From positions 1-32,366 of the forward strand of contig JAFASF010000120.1 of NCBI GenBank assembly GCA_019244745.1: 32,366 nt of DNA. Direction: 5' to 3'. The notes beneath the pieces are model-generated. The model did no database searches. It was not told the origin of the DNA and saw only the letters and a program-made list of their open reading frames with translations. A program made the position numbers and the translations under genes. The DNA comes from Solirubrobacterales bacterium. GTDB taxonomy: Bacteria; Actinomycetota; Thermoleophilia; Solirubrobacterales; Solirubrobacteraceae. Positions 24,462 through 32,170 of this stretch are shown here, piece after piece (the first letter of the stretch is position 1; each line of letters begins with the position of its first letter).

Positions 24462-25626
24462 GCGGGGCAACAGCGCCGCTGCCGAGCTCGGCGCCGCGGC
24501 TGCCGAGCTCGGCGACGCCGTCGTCGATCGCCTCGCCGCGCTGACGGCGGGGCTGCGGGCGCAGGGGTCGCGCGTGGGCATTGGCGAGCTGCTGAACGCG
24601 CACCGGGCGCTCGCCGCGGTCGACTGCGCCTCGCGAGAGGACGCGCGGCTGGCGTTGCGGGCCGTGTTGTGCTCGGACCACGCGGACCTCGAGCGCTTCG
24701 ACCGCGCGTTCGTGGCGGTATTCGGCGAGGGCGCGATCGTGCCTAGCGAAGATCCGCTCGCCTCGCTGGGCGGGATCGAGCGCGAGGCGCTGCCTCACGC
24801 CGGGATTCCCGGCTCGGGGCCGCGCACCGAGGTGCCCGAGGATCCGGTCGGGGTGCCGGCCGCCTGGAGCGACGTCGAGCTGCTTCACCACAAGGACTTC
24901 GCGCAGTACACCGACGCCGAGATGGCACTCGCCCGCGAGCTGATCGCGCGGCTGGCGCGGCGCGGGCCGACCCGGTTCTCCCGCCGCACGCGACCCGTGA
25001 GGCGGCGCAGCCACACGCCCGACGTCCGCCGGGTCGTGCGTGCTTCGATGCGGACGGGCGGCGAGCCGATCGACCGCCACTGGCGGGGTCCGAGCCGGCG
25101 CCCGCGCCCCCTGGTGCTGGTATGCGACGTGTCGGGCTCGATGACGCCATACAGCCGGATGCTGCTCCAGTACGTCCACGCCTCGGTCGCCGCCCGCCGG
25201 CGCGTGGAGGCATTCGCGTTCGGGACCCGCTTGACGCGGATCACCAACGAGCTGTCGGGCCGCGATCACGATCGGGCACTCGAGCGGGCGGCAACGGCGG
25301 TCACCGACTTTGCCGGGGGGACCCGGATCGGCGCCGCACTCGCCGAGCTCAATCGCGTTCATGGGCGGCGCGTCGGCCGTGGCGCCGTGATCGTGATCCT
25401 GTCCGATGGATGGGACCGGGGAGACCCGGAGGTGCTCGAAATCGAGATGGCGCGTCTACGGCGCAGTGCCCACCGTCTGGTGTGGCTCAACCCGCTCGCC
25501 GCCCACCCGGAGTTCGAGCCGCTGACGCGCGGGATGCGCGCCGCAGTACCACACACCGATGAGCTGTTGGCGGGTAACTCGCTTGCCTCGCTCGAGCAGC
25601 TAGCTGTCATCCTGGAGGAGATCTGA
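24454..25626 (+). CDS. coxE: CoxE-like VWA-domain protein
   Basis: 390 residues from GTG 24454, overlapping coxD. The N-terminal half is helical with an Ala-rich start, then a conserved EDPVGVPAAWSDVELLHHKDFAQYTDAEMALARELIARLA segment typical of CoxE. The C-terminal VWA domain has a MIDAS motif D225-V-S-G-S229-M, DFAGGTRIGAAL and LSDGWDRGD. MoxR ATPases act with such VWA proteins, and CoxD-CoxE pairs mature molybdenum hydroxylases. All MIDAS residues are present. The protein ends just before the XdhC-type gene, 2 bases apart. Confidence 0.93.
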   Translation: MSERGNSAAAELGAAAAELGDAVVDRLAALTAGLRAQGSRVGIGELLNAHRALAAVDCASREDARLALRAVLCSDHADLERFDRAFVAVFGEGAIVPSEDPLASLGGIEREALPHAGIPGSGPRTEVPEDPVGVPAAWSDVELLHHKDFAQYTDAEMALARELIARLARRGPTRFSRRTRPVRRRSHTPDVRRVVRASMRTGGEPIDRHWRGPSRRPRPLVLVCDVSGSMTPYSRMLLQYVHASVAARRRVEAFAFGTRLTRITNELSGRDHDRALERAATAVTDFAGGTRIGAALAELNRVHGRRVGRGAVIVILSDGWDRGDPEVLEIEMARLRRSAHRLVWLNPLAAHPEFEPLTRGMRAAVPHTDELLAGNSLASLEQLAVILEEI

Positions 25627-25628
25627 AA

Positions 25629-26681
25629 GTGAAGGACGTTCTGCCTGAGATCACCAAGTGGACCGAGCGCGGGCACCAGATCGCGCTCGCGACCGTCGTC
25701 GGCGTTCAGCGTTCGGCCCCCCGCCCTCCCGGCGCGAAGATGGCCGTGAACGAACGCGGGGAAATCGCCGGCGGCGTGTCCGGAGGCTGCGTGGAGGGCG
25801 CCGTGGTGGAGCTCGCCGACGAGGTGATGCGAGGAGAGCCACCCCGACTGGTCCATTTCGGGATCGCCGACTCCGAAGCGTGGGACGTGGGGCTCCCCTG
25901 CGGCGGCGAGATCGACGTCTGGGTGCAGTCCTACGCCCAGGGACGCTTCTCTGCGCTGGCGTCCGAGGGCGGCCGCGCAGCGGAGGTGACGCTGCTCGAG
26001 GGCGCGAGCCCGGGAGCCAAGATGCTGGTCGAAGCCGACGGCGCGAGGTCGGGCACCCTGGGTGCGCCCGAGCTCGACGACGAGGCGGCTCGGACGGCGG
26101 TGGAGCTGTTGTGGGCCGAGTCCAGCGAGCGCCGCGGCCCGCTGTTCTTCGACGTGATCGCGCCGGCGCCACGCTTGATCCTGTTCGGCGCGGTCGACAT
26201 CGCGGCGTCGCTGTGCACGCTCGCCCGCGACACCGGCTGGCGTCCGTACGTCGTTGATCCGCGCGCGCGCTTCGCCACTCCCGACCGGTTCCCGGACGCC
26301 GAGGAGGTCATAGCGGCCTGGCCCGAGGAGGCGTTCGCGCGCCTCGGCGGCATCGATCCGGCGACGTCGATTGCCGTGCTGACGCACGATCCGAAGCTCG
26401 ACGACGCGGCGCTGCTGATCGCCCTGCGCTCCCCCGCGCGGTTCGTCGGCGCGATGGGCTCGCGCCGAGCGCAGGCGACGAGGCGCGAGCGGTTGCTCGC
26501 GGCGGGCATGAACGAGGAGGAGCTCGAGCGGCTGGCGGCCCCCCTGGGGCTCGATCTCGGCGCGGTCGGCCGCGAGGAGACAGCGCTGTCGGTCCTCGCC
26601 GAGGTGGTGGCCGCTCGTCACGGACGGGATGGAGGACGGCTCGCCGACCGAGGCGGGCGGATCCACGAGGTGCCTGCGTGA
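25629..26681 (+). CDS. XdhC/CoxF-family molybdenum cofactor insertion protein
   Basis: 350 residues from GTG 25629. The N-terminal XdhC_CoxI domain has QRSAPRPPGAKMAVNERGEIAGGVSGGCVEG with the conserved C54, and GLPCGGEIDVWV near 98. The C-terminal Rossmann domain has RLILFGAVDIAASLCTLARDTGWRPYVVDPR and a SIAVLTHDPKLDD and GAMGSRRAQATRRERL segment. XdhC binds molybdenum cofactor, aids its sulfuration and inserts it into hydroxylases; here the client is surely CoxL. Its stop overlaps the start of the nucleotidyltransferase gene. Confidence 0.92.
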   Translation: MKDVLPEITKWTERGHQIALATVVGVQRSAPRPPGAKMAVNERGEIAGGVSGGCVEGAVVELADEVMRGEPPRLVHFGIADSEAWDVGLPCGGEIDVWVQSYAQGRFSALASEGGRAAEVTLLEGASPGAKMLVEADGARSGTLGAPELDDEAARTAVELLWAESSERRGPLFFDVIAPAPRLILFGAVDIAASLCTLARDTGWRPYVVDPRARFATPDRFPDAEEVIAAWPEEAFARLGGIDPATSIAVLTHDPKLDDAALLIALRSPARFVGAMGSRRAQATRRERLLAAGMNEEELERLAAPLGLDLGAVGREETALSVLAEVVAARHGRDGGRLADRGGRIHEVPA

Positions 26682-27253
26682 TCGCAGGGCTGATCCTCGC
26701 GGCCGGCGCGGGGACGCGATTCGGATCCGAACCGAAGCTGCTGGCCGACCTGGACGGGCGTCCTCTCCTCGAACGCGCGGTGCGCGCGCAGTCCGCGGTG
26801 GCTGCGCTCGAGCGCGTCGTCGTGGTGCTCGGGTCGCACGCCGATGAGATCGTCGGGCGCGTCGATTTCGGGCGGGCCGAGCCCGTTCTGTGTCAGGAGT
26901 GGAACCTGGGGCAGGCGGCGTCACTGCGGTGCGGCGTCCGGGCCCTGCCCGAGGCGAGCAAAGTGATCGTCACGCTGGGAGACGAGCCGCTGATCACGCC
27001 CGAGCTGATAGAGCGCTTCGTGGGCGAGCCGCCCGGGACGCGCGCGGTCTACCACGGCCGGCCCGGCCACCCGGTCGTGCTCGGAGGAGAGCAGCTGCGG
27101 GCGATCGGGTCGTTGAGCGGCGACCACGGCGCCCGCGGGCTCCTCGACGGCGGCCTGAGCATCGAGTGCGCCGGCAGGGTAGATCTGGGAAGGGATGTAG
27201 ACACCCCCGAAGACTTGGAGATGATCCGCGATGAAGCTAGACCAGTCCTTTGA
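26678..27253 (+). CDS. MocA-like molybdenum cofactor nucleotidyltransferase
   Basis: 191 residues from GTG 26678. The N-terminus LILAAGAGTRFGSEPKLLADLDGRPLLE is the NTP-binding signature of MobA/MocA proteins. VTLGDEPLITPELIERF holds the metal-binding acidic residue, and GRPGHPVVLGGE and GDHGARGLL follow as in MocA. MocA adds CMP to molybdopterin to give the dinucleotide used by CO dehydrogenase and xanthine dehydrogenase enzymes. The length is typical. The gene overlaps coxG by 23 bases in another frame, so expression is coupled. Confidence 0.9.
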   Translation: MIAGLILAAGAGTRFGSEPKLLADLDGRPLLERAVRAQSAVAALERVVVVLGSHADEIVGRVDFGRAEPVLCQEWNLGQAASLRCGVRALPEASKVIVTLGDEPLITPELIERFVGEPPGTRAVYHGRPGHPVVLGGEQLRAIGSLSGDHGARGLLDGGLSIECAGRVDLGRDVDTPEDLEMIRDEARPVL

Positions 27254-27980
27254 GGTTGCCGCACCCATCGAGCGGGTGTGGAAGGCGCTGATCGACGTGG
27301 AACACGTGGCGCCGTGTCTGCCCGGCGCTCAGATCACCGGACGCAACGACGACGACAGCTACGCGGGGTCCTTCACGGTCAAGATCGGGCCGACCACCGC
27401 GTCATATGCGGGCCGGCTCGAGATGGAGCAGGTGGACGAGGACGGACACACGGCAACCATGCAGGCCCAGGGCAACGACAAGCGCGGTCAGGGGGGCGCC
27501 AAGGCGACGATCGTCTCGAAGCTTTCGGAGACGCCACAGGGCAAGACGCACGTCGACGTGACGACCGACTACCACATCACGGGACGGCTGGCACGCTTCG
27601 GCCGCGGCGGGATGATCGAGGACATCTCCGAGCGGCTGCTGCGGGAGTTCGCCGGGCGGCTGCAGGCGTCGCTCGAGGGGGACGGCGCCTCCGGGTCGCC
27701 CTCGCCGCCGGCGGCGACCGAGGCACCAGCTACGACCGAGGGGACGCCCGGGGCTCCCGTCACAACCGAGGGGGCGGCCGAGACCTCTGCCACTGCGGCC
27801 ACCGAGACACCGCCGGCGCCGGAGACGCCCCCGGCCCCGCCCCCGCCGAGCGAACCGATTCAGGGCGTGTCGCTGATGGGCTCCGTCCTGTGGCAGCGAG
27901 CCCGGAAGAATCCCGCCCCGATCGCGATCCTGGCCGCGCTTGTCCTGGCATTCCTGCTCGGGCGCCGCACCGGGCGCTGA
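27231..27980 (+). CDS. coxG: CoxG-like SRPBCC protein with C-terminal membrane anchor
   Basis: 249 residues from ATG 27231. Residues 1-150 are a CoxG SRPBCC (START-like) domain: MKLDQSFEVAAPIERVWKALIDVEHVAPCLPGAQ, GSFTVKIGPTTASYAGRL, YHITGRLARFGRGGMIEDISERLLREFAGRL. A Pro/Thr/Ala-rich linker (about 155-215) follows, then one membrane helix at about 230-246 (PIAILAALVLAFLLG) and a basic end. CoxG proteins are reported to anchor CO dehydrogenase to the membrane by binding or delivering quinone, so the same role for the form II enzyme is likely. The linker makes this longer than the usual 150-200 residues. Confidence 0.93.
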   Translation: MKLDQSFEVAAPIERVWKALIDVEHVAPCLPGAQITGRNDDDSYAGSFTVKIGPTTASYAGRLEMEQVDEDGHTATMQAQGNDKRGQGGAKATIVSKLSETPQGKTHVDVTTDYHITGRLARFGRGGMIEDISERLLREFAGRLQASLEGDGASGSPSPPAATEAPATTEGTPGAPVTTEGAAETSATAATETPPAPETPPAPPPPSEPIQGVSLMGSVLWQRARKNPAPIAILAALVLAFLLGRRTGR

Positions 27981-27990
27981 TGGGCGGGGC

Positions 27991-28815
27991 GTGACACCCG
28001 CCGAACAACAGCAGCGAGCCGAGAGGTTCCTGGCCCTGCACCGGCCCGGCGAGCCGCTGCTGATCCCCAATCCCTGGGACGCCGGCTCGGCGAAGGTCCT
28101 GGCCTCGCTCGGATACGAGGCGCTGGCGACCACCAGCAGCGGCCACGCCGCCACGCTCGGCCGTCTCGACGGCTCTGTGACCCGCGAGGAGGCGATCGCC
28201 CACGCGGCGACGATCGTCGCGGCCACCCACCTGCCGGTGTCGGCCGACCTCGAGAACGCGTTCGGCGATGAGCCGGCCGCCGTCGCACAGACGATCGAGC
28301 TCGCGCTCGGCGCCGGCCTGGCAGGCTGCTCGGTCGAGGACTTCAGCGGCGACGGGGACGGTCCGATCTACGACCTCGCCCTCGCTCGTGAGCGGGTGGC
28401 GGCCGCCGCCGAGGTCGCCCACGCGGGGCCCGTGCACCTCGTGCTAACCGGGCGGGCGGAGAACCATCTCCACGGCCGCGACGACCTCGCCGACACGATC
28501 GCCCGCCTCCAGGCCTATCAGGAGGCCGGCGCGGACGTCCTCTACGCCCCCGGGTTGACGCGCAGCGAGGACATCCGACAGGTCGTCACCTCGGTCGATC
28601 TGCCGGTGAACGTCCTCGCGCGTGCCGGCGCCCCGTCCGTCTCCGAGCTCGCGGCGCTGGGCGTGAGTCGCATCTCGGTGGGCGGCGCCTTTGCATTCGC
28701 CGCCCTCGGTGCCCTGGTCGAGGCGGCATGCGAGCTCCGGGACGAAGGGACGTATGCGTACACCGAGCGCACCGCGTTCGGTGTACGCACTGCTCGGGAG
28801 GCCTTCGGCGCATAG
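27991..28815 (+). CDS. Isocitrate lyase/PEP mutase-family enzyme
   Basis: 274 residues from GTG 27991, 10 bases after coxG. A TIM-barrel of the ICL/PEP-mutase superfamily is shown by LIPNPWDAGSAKVLASLGYEALATTSSGHAATLG, then LPVSADLENAFGD (Mg ligands), GCSVEDFSGD and HLVLTGRAENHL, and a C-terminal SRISVGGAFAFAALGAL. The Lys-Lys-Cys-Gly-His active-site motif of true isocitrate lyase is absent, so C-C lyase action on an oxaloacetate-like or 2-methylisocitrate-like acid, or another reaction, is possible. It is probably last in the hydroxylase operon and may act on the product or precursor of the CoxL substrate. A hairpin follows the stop. Confidence 0.88.
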   Translation: MTPAEQQQRAERFLALHRPGEPLLIPNPWDAGSAKVLASLGYEALATTSSGHAATLGRLDGSVTREEAIAHAATIVAATHLPVSADLENAFGDEPAAVAQTIELALGAGLAGCSVEDFSGDGDGPIYDLALARERVAAAAEVAHAGPVHLVLTGRAENHLHGRDDLADTIARLQAYQEAGADVLYAPGLTRSEDIRQVVTSVDLPVNVLARAGAPSVSELAALGVSRISVGGAFAFAALGALVEAACELRDEGTYAYTERTAFGVRTAREAFGA

Positions 28816-28828
28816 AGCATCGCAGAAC

Positions 28829-28869
28829 TGTCGCGTTTTGAGGTCGGTCAGCGACGTCAAAACGCGACA
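28829..28869. terminator. Long hairpin between convergent genes, likely bidirectional terminator
   Basis: A perfect 13-base inverted repeat, TGTCGCGTTTTGA and TCAAAACGCGACA (28829-28841 and 28857-28869), encloses an inner GTCG/CGAC stem after one G-G mismatch, leaving a five-base loop. It starts 14 bases after the plus-strand stop and ends 31 bases before the minus-strand stop at 28900. There is no flanking T tract; the run of T lies in the stem. It could also be a dispersed palindromic repeat. Confidence 0.6.
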
Positions 28870-28899
28870 CTCCGGCCGGGGCGTCCTGCCAAGAGCGGG

Positions 28900-29646
28900 C
28901 TAGCCGCCGGCGGCCCACAACCTCTCGAGGAGGCTCTCCATGGCCGGCGAGGTCTGGAGGTTTCCCGGGCAGCACACGGGGCCGCCGACCGCGCTGATGC
29001 CGATCTCGAGGTGGGGGCCGGTGGAGATCCCCACAATCCCGCAGCCGACCTCGGCCATCGGCTGACCGGCCCGTACGACTGTTCCCACCGGCACGAGCGC
29101 CGGGAGGGCGTGGCCGTAGTAGATGTAGCGGCCGTTCAGTGGTCCTCCGGCCACGCGTAGGACCGGCGCCGCCGGTCCGAAGCCCGAGACCCCCTCTTGC
29201 ACGATGACCCCGTTCGTGACCGCCACCTCGACCGCGGCGGGGCCGCACGCCTCGCCGATGGTCGCGATGTCGACGCCCGCGTCGGGCGACCAGGTGGACG
29301 GCGGCTCGACCACGGATCTCGGCTCGATCGGGAAAACAAACCCCTGGCCGGGACTCAGCGAATTGAGCTCCTGCACGATCTTGAGCTCGCGGCGCACTTC
29401 GGCCAGCGACACCGCGTGGGCGTTGGGATCGCCAACGGGCGTTTCGGTGGTGGATGCGGACACCTGCGGCACGGCGCCCGCCGACGGCTCAATCGCCTGG
29501 GGGTGAGACTGCAGCGGCGCCGACCCGCCGGCGGTGCGAGACCCGCCGGATACGCCGACGGACGAGCCGGTCCCGCAGCCGGCGAGCGACAGCGCGACGG
29601 CGACGGCCACCATCGGAGCCGTACCGCGCAGGAACCTCCAGCACAC
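28900..29646 (-). CDS. M23/LytM-like lipoprotein with degenerate zinc site
   Basis: 248 residues from GTG 29646, starting 3 bases after the GpgS stop. A signal peptide ends in a lipobox (SLAGC, C24), so it is lipid-anchored. The C-terminal half resembles a LytM barrel: [75 protein letters not shown] and GPHLEIGIS. Active M23 peptidases have His-x-His at the last position and a His before GxD; here these read HLE and DAGVD. Zinc binding is therefore incomplete and the protein is probably non-catalytic, a regulator or binder of cell wall. It may form an operon with GpgS. Confidence 0.8.
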   Translation of the reverse strand: MCWRFLRGTAPMVAVAVALSLAGCGTGSSVGVSGGSRTAGGSAPLQSHPQAIEPSAGAVPQVSASTTETPVGDPNAHAVSLAEVRRELKIVQELNSLSPGQGFVFPIEPRSVVEPPSTWSPDAGVDIATIGEACGPAAVEVAVTNGVIVQEGVSGFGPAAPVLRVAGGPLNGRYIYYGHALPALVPVGTVVRAGQPMAEVGCGIVGISTGPHLEIGISAVGGPVCCPGNLQTSPAMESLLERLWAAGG

Positions 29647-29648
29647 GG

Positions 29649-30572
29649 TCAGGCCGCCGCTCGCAGGCTGGCGATCGGGGGCCGCTCGACCGGCTCCCCG
29701 CCGACGGTCTGCGATCCGATATCCCCCGGCACCGCAAACGTCGGCCCCAGTGGTCCCCGGAGGCGCCCCTCGCGCTCGAGCCGCACCGCGACCGCCTGCA
29801 ACACCGCGTAGGCCATCGGTCCGAGGTCACGCAGCGGCTGGTGGGCGTTCTGACGCACATCGAGGTCGACTTGGGCGATGGCCTCGAGGCCGAGGGTCGC
29901 ATACGCGTCGAGCAGCAGCGCGATGTCGACCCCGTACCCGGTCACGAACGGCAGCTGCTCGAGCACATGCCGGCGAGCCGCCACCTCGCCCGCAAGCGGC
30001 TGCTCGACGGCCGCGAGGTCGGGATAGAACAGGTTGAGCAGAGGCCGCGCCGTGAGCTCGGTCACCCGGCCGCCGCCGTCCGGGAACGTCGTCTCGCCGA
30101 GGCGAAACGGCCGGCGGTAGAAACCCTTGACGAATGAGATGCGCGGCGCGCACAGCAGCGGGCCGAGCAGCCCGCAGGCGAAGTGCGCCCCGAACTGTTC
30201 GGAGTCGGCGTCGAGGAAGCACACCACTTCGCCGCGCAGGACGGGCAGCGCGCGCCACATCGCGTCCCCCTTGCCGAGCACCGGTCCGAGCTCGGGCATC
30301 AGCGCCTCCTGATCGTGCACCTCGACGCCAAGCGCTTGCGCGATCCGCGCGGTCCCATCGCTGGAGTTATCAACGACCGCGATCTGATCGATCACTCCCT
30401 GCCGCTGGAGGGGCACGAGCTGTTCGAGGATCGGGCCGATCGTGCGGGCCTCGTCGCGCGCGGGCAGGCACACGGAGACGGTCTCCTCGCGGACCGCGGC
30501 GAGGCGCTCACCAGAGAACTCCGCGTGGGTGTAGGTGTTCGAGCGGTACCAAGATCGCGCGCGAATCGACAT
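29649..30572 (-). CDS. gpgS: Glucosyl-3-phosphoglycerate synthase, GT81
   Basis: 307 residues from ATG 30572. It is a GT-A glycosyltransferase of family GT81: [17 protein letters not shown] at about 33-49, [13 protein letters not shown] (67-79), the metal-binding D121-A-D123-[40 protein letters not shown], and [38 protein letters not shown] with the conserved His. GpgS uses UDP-glucose (or NDP-glucose) and 3-phosphoglycerate to start glucosylglycerate and methylglucose lipopolysaccharide synthesis. The following phosphatase (GpgP) is not obvious, though a metallophosphoesterase lies just upstream. The gene is followed by an M23-like gene after two bases. Confidence 0.93.
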   Translation of the reverse strand: MSIRARSWYRSNTYTHAEFSGERLAAVREETVSVCLPARDEARTIGPILEQLVPLQRQGVIDQIAVVDNSSDGTARIAQALGVEVHDQEALMPELGPVLGKGDAMWRALPVLRGEVVCFLDADSEQFGAHFACGLLGPLLCAPRISFVKGFYRRPFRLGETTFPDGGGRVTELTARPLLNLFYPDLAAVEQPLAGEVAARRHVLEQLPFVTGYGVDIALLLDAYATLGLEAIAQVDLDVRQNAHQPLRDLGPMAYAVLQAVAVRLEREGRLRGPLGPTFAVPGDIGSQTVGGEPVERPPIASLRAAA

Positions 30573-30606
30573 CGCTAGGGATTACAGCAGTCGCCGCCGC
30601 CGATTT

Positions 30607-30639
30607 CGGCCGCTGCGCAGCCGCGGCGCGCAGCGGCCG
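30607..30639 (-). terminator. Strong hairpin between metallophosphoesterase and gpgS
   Basis: CGGCCGCTGCGC (30607-30618) and GCGCAGCGGCCG (30628-30639) form a perfect 12-base stem with a nine-base loop, all GC-rich, 8 bases beyond the metallophosphoesterase stop. It lacks a U tract, so it is either an actinobacterial-type terminator or an attenuating structure before gpgS. Confidence 0.55.
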
Positions 30640-30647
30640 CCGCCCCC

Positions 30648-31343
30648 CTATGCCTGCGCGGTTTGCAGACGCTTGGCGCTGCGCTGCGCCCACGCGGTGT
30701 CGCCGAACCGCTCCGTTAGGGCGCGCACCGCCGACTCGAGGTCGTAGGCAACCCGCCTGGGCTCGATCGACCCGTCCTCGTGCAGCAGCGCATACGACGC
30801 GCGCTTATCGCCGTCGAGCGGCATGCCTACGCTCCCGGGGTTGAGCAGCTCGACGCCGTCGGGGCGCGTTCGCCGGAACGCCAGGTGGGTGTGACCGAAG
30901 ACGACGAGGCGCTCCGAGACGCCATCCAGCAGCTCGTCGTCTTCGCTGCTGGGGGTGGGCATGAACGAGCGCATGTCCGAGACGGGAGAGGCGTGGCAGT
31001 AGCGAGTCCCGTCGAGCACGAGCTGCTCGGGCAGGGCGCCTAGCTCCTCGACCGTCGCGGCGTCCAGGGCCTCACGGCAGTCGGCGACCGCGCGCCGCAG
31101 GACCTCGTCGTCGGCCGGGAGGTCCTCGGGATCAGCGCACCATCGGTCGACGTTGCCCCGGATCCAGGTGGCGTTCGGGATCGCGCGCAACGCGGCGACC
31201 GTCTCGGCGGGGAGCGGGCCGAACAGCGCGTAGTCTCCCCCCAGGAGGAAGCGGTCCGCCCCGGCCGAACGAGCGTCCTCGAGCACGGCCTCGAGCGCGC
31301 ACACGTTGGCGTGGACGTCGTAGAGGAGCGCGAGTGGCGGCAC
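30648..31343 (-). CDS. Calcineurin-like metallophosphoesterase
   Basis: 231 residues from GTG 31343 (MPPLALLYDVHANVCALEAVL). It has D9-x-H11, FLLGGDYALFG, RGNVDRWCADP, CHASP and FGHTHLAF, the metal and active-site motifs of YfcE/MJ0936-type small metallophosphoesterases. The frame extends far upstream but overlaps the ABC permease gene, so that part is not protein. It lies just upstream of gpgS on the same strand. Glucosyl-3-phosphoglycerate needs a phosphatase (GpgP), and this enzyme is a candidate, although known GpgP enzymes belong to other phosphatase families. That link is inference. The ABC-2 permease gene stop lies 12 bases before its start. Confidence 0.88.
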   Translation of the reverse strand: MPPLALLYDVHANVCALEAVLEDARSAGADRFLLGGDYALFGPLPAETVAALRAIPNATWIRGNVDRWCADPEDLPADDEVLRRAVADCREALDAATVEELGALPEQLVLDGTRYCHASPVSDMRSFMPTPSSEDDELLDGVSERLVVFGHTHLAFRRTRPDGVELLNPGSVGMPLDGDKRASYALLHEDGSIEPRRVAYDLESAVRALTERFGDTAWAQRSAKRLQTAQA

Positions 31344-31354
31344 GGGCCGGTAGC

Positions 31355-32170
31355 CTACTGGCGCCGCTGCTCCCAGCTGAACCCGCGCACGGCGAAAAAG
31401 ATCCCCAGGACCGCCCAAGCGGCGATCACGCCCAGCGAGCTGGCATTCGCGGCGAGCGATTTGCCGGTGACCATCGCCCCCGACAAGCCGTTGATCAGGT
31501 GGATGAGCGGGAGGGCCTCGGCGATACCCCGGATGAATGCGGGCGCGCGGGCGGCGTCGTAGAACACGCCCGAGATGAAGATCGTCGGCAGGAACACCGC
31601 GTTCACGTAGGCGGGGGCGGAGTCGAAGTTCGGGATCACGTGCGAGAACGCCACGCCGAGCGAGGCGAAGCACACCACCCCGGCGACCACGAAGACGACC
31701 AGCTCGAGGTAGTCCTTCGGCCACCCGGTCCCAAAGAACACGCGCCCTGCGATGGTGATGATCGTGATCTGAAGGGCGGTGTTGGTGACCGCGTTGCCGG
31801 CGATGCCGAGCAGATAACTGGTGCCGGGCATCGGCGTGCCGTGGATTCGCTTCAGCACCCCCTGCTCACGCAGGAACGTCACGTTGAACGCAAGCGCGGT
31901 GAACGTCGTCGACATCACGGCCATGCCGGCGATCCCGGGCACGATCACGTTCAGGTCGTGCTGGTTGCCGTTGAGGATCGCGCCGAAGAAGGCCAGGAAC
32001 AGAAGCGGCAGCAGGAAATTGAAGAACGCGGCGCTGGGATTGCGCCAGAACAGCTTGCGCTCGAGTCGATACTGCCTCCACGCCAGCGCCACCGTGTCCG
32101 GCGCGCGCTCGCTTCGTCGGGAAAGCATCGCGGGCTTGGGCGGATGTGCGAGAACGTCGCGCTCACTCAT
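31355..32170 (-). CDS. ABC-2 type transporter permease
   Basis: 271 residues from ATG 32170, overlapping the upstream ATPase gene by eight bases. It has a cytoplasmic N-terminal segment, then about six membrane helices typical of ABC-2/DrrB permeases: FFNFLLPLLFLAFFGAIL, PGIAGMAVMSTTFTALAFNVTFLREQGVLKRIHGTPM, LQITIITIAGRVFF, LVVFVVAGVVCFASLGVAFS, AVFLPTIFISGVFYDAAR and a final LGVIAAWAVLGIFFAVRGF. REQGVLKRIHGTPM is the family signature between helices. With its ATPase it probably exports a lipid, drug or polymer; the substrate cannot be told from sequence. Confidence 0.92.
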   Translation of the reverse strand: MSERDVLAHPPKPAMLSRRSERAPDTVALAWRQYRLERKLFWRNPSAAFFNFLLPLLFLAFFGAILNGNQHDLNVIVPGIAGMAVMSTTFTALAFNVTFLREQGVLKRIHGTPMPGTSYLLGIAGNAVTNTALQITIITIAGRVFFGTGWPKDYLELVVFVVAGVVCFASLGVAFSHVIPNFDSAPAYVNAVFLPTIFISGVFYDAARAPAFIRGIAEALPLIHLINGLSGAMVTGKSLAANASSLGVIAAWAVLGIFFAVRGFSWEQRRQ

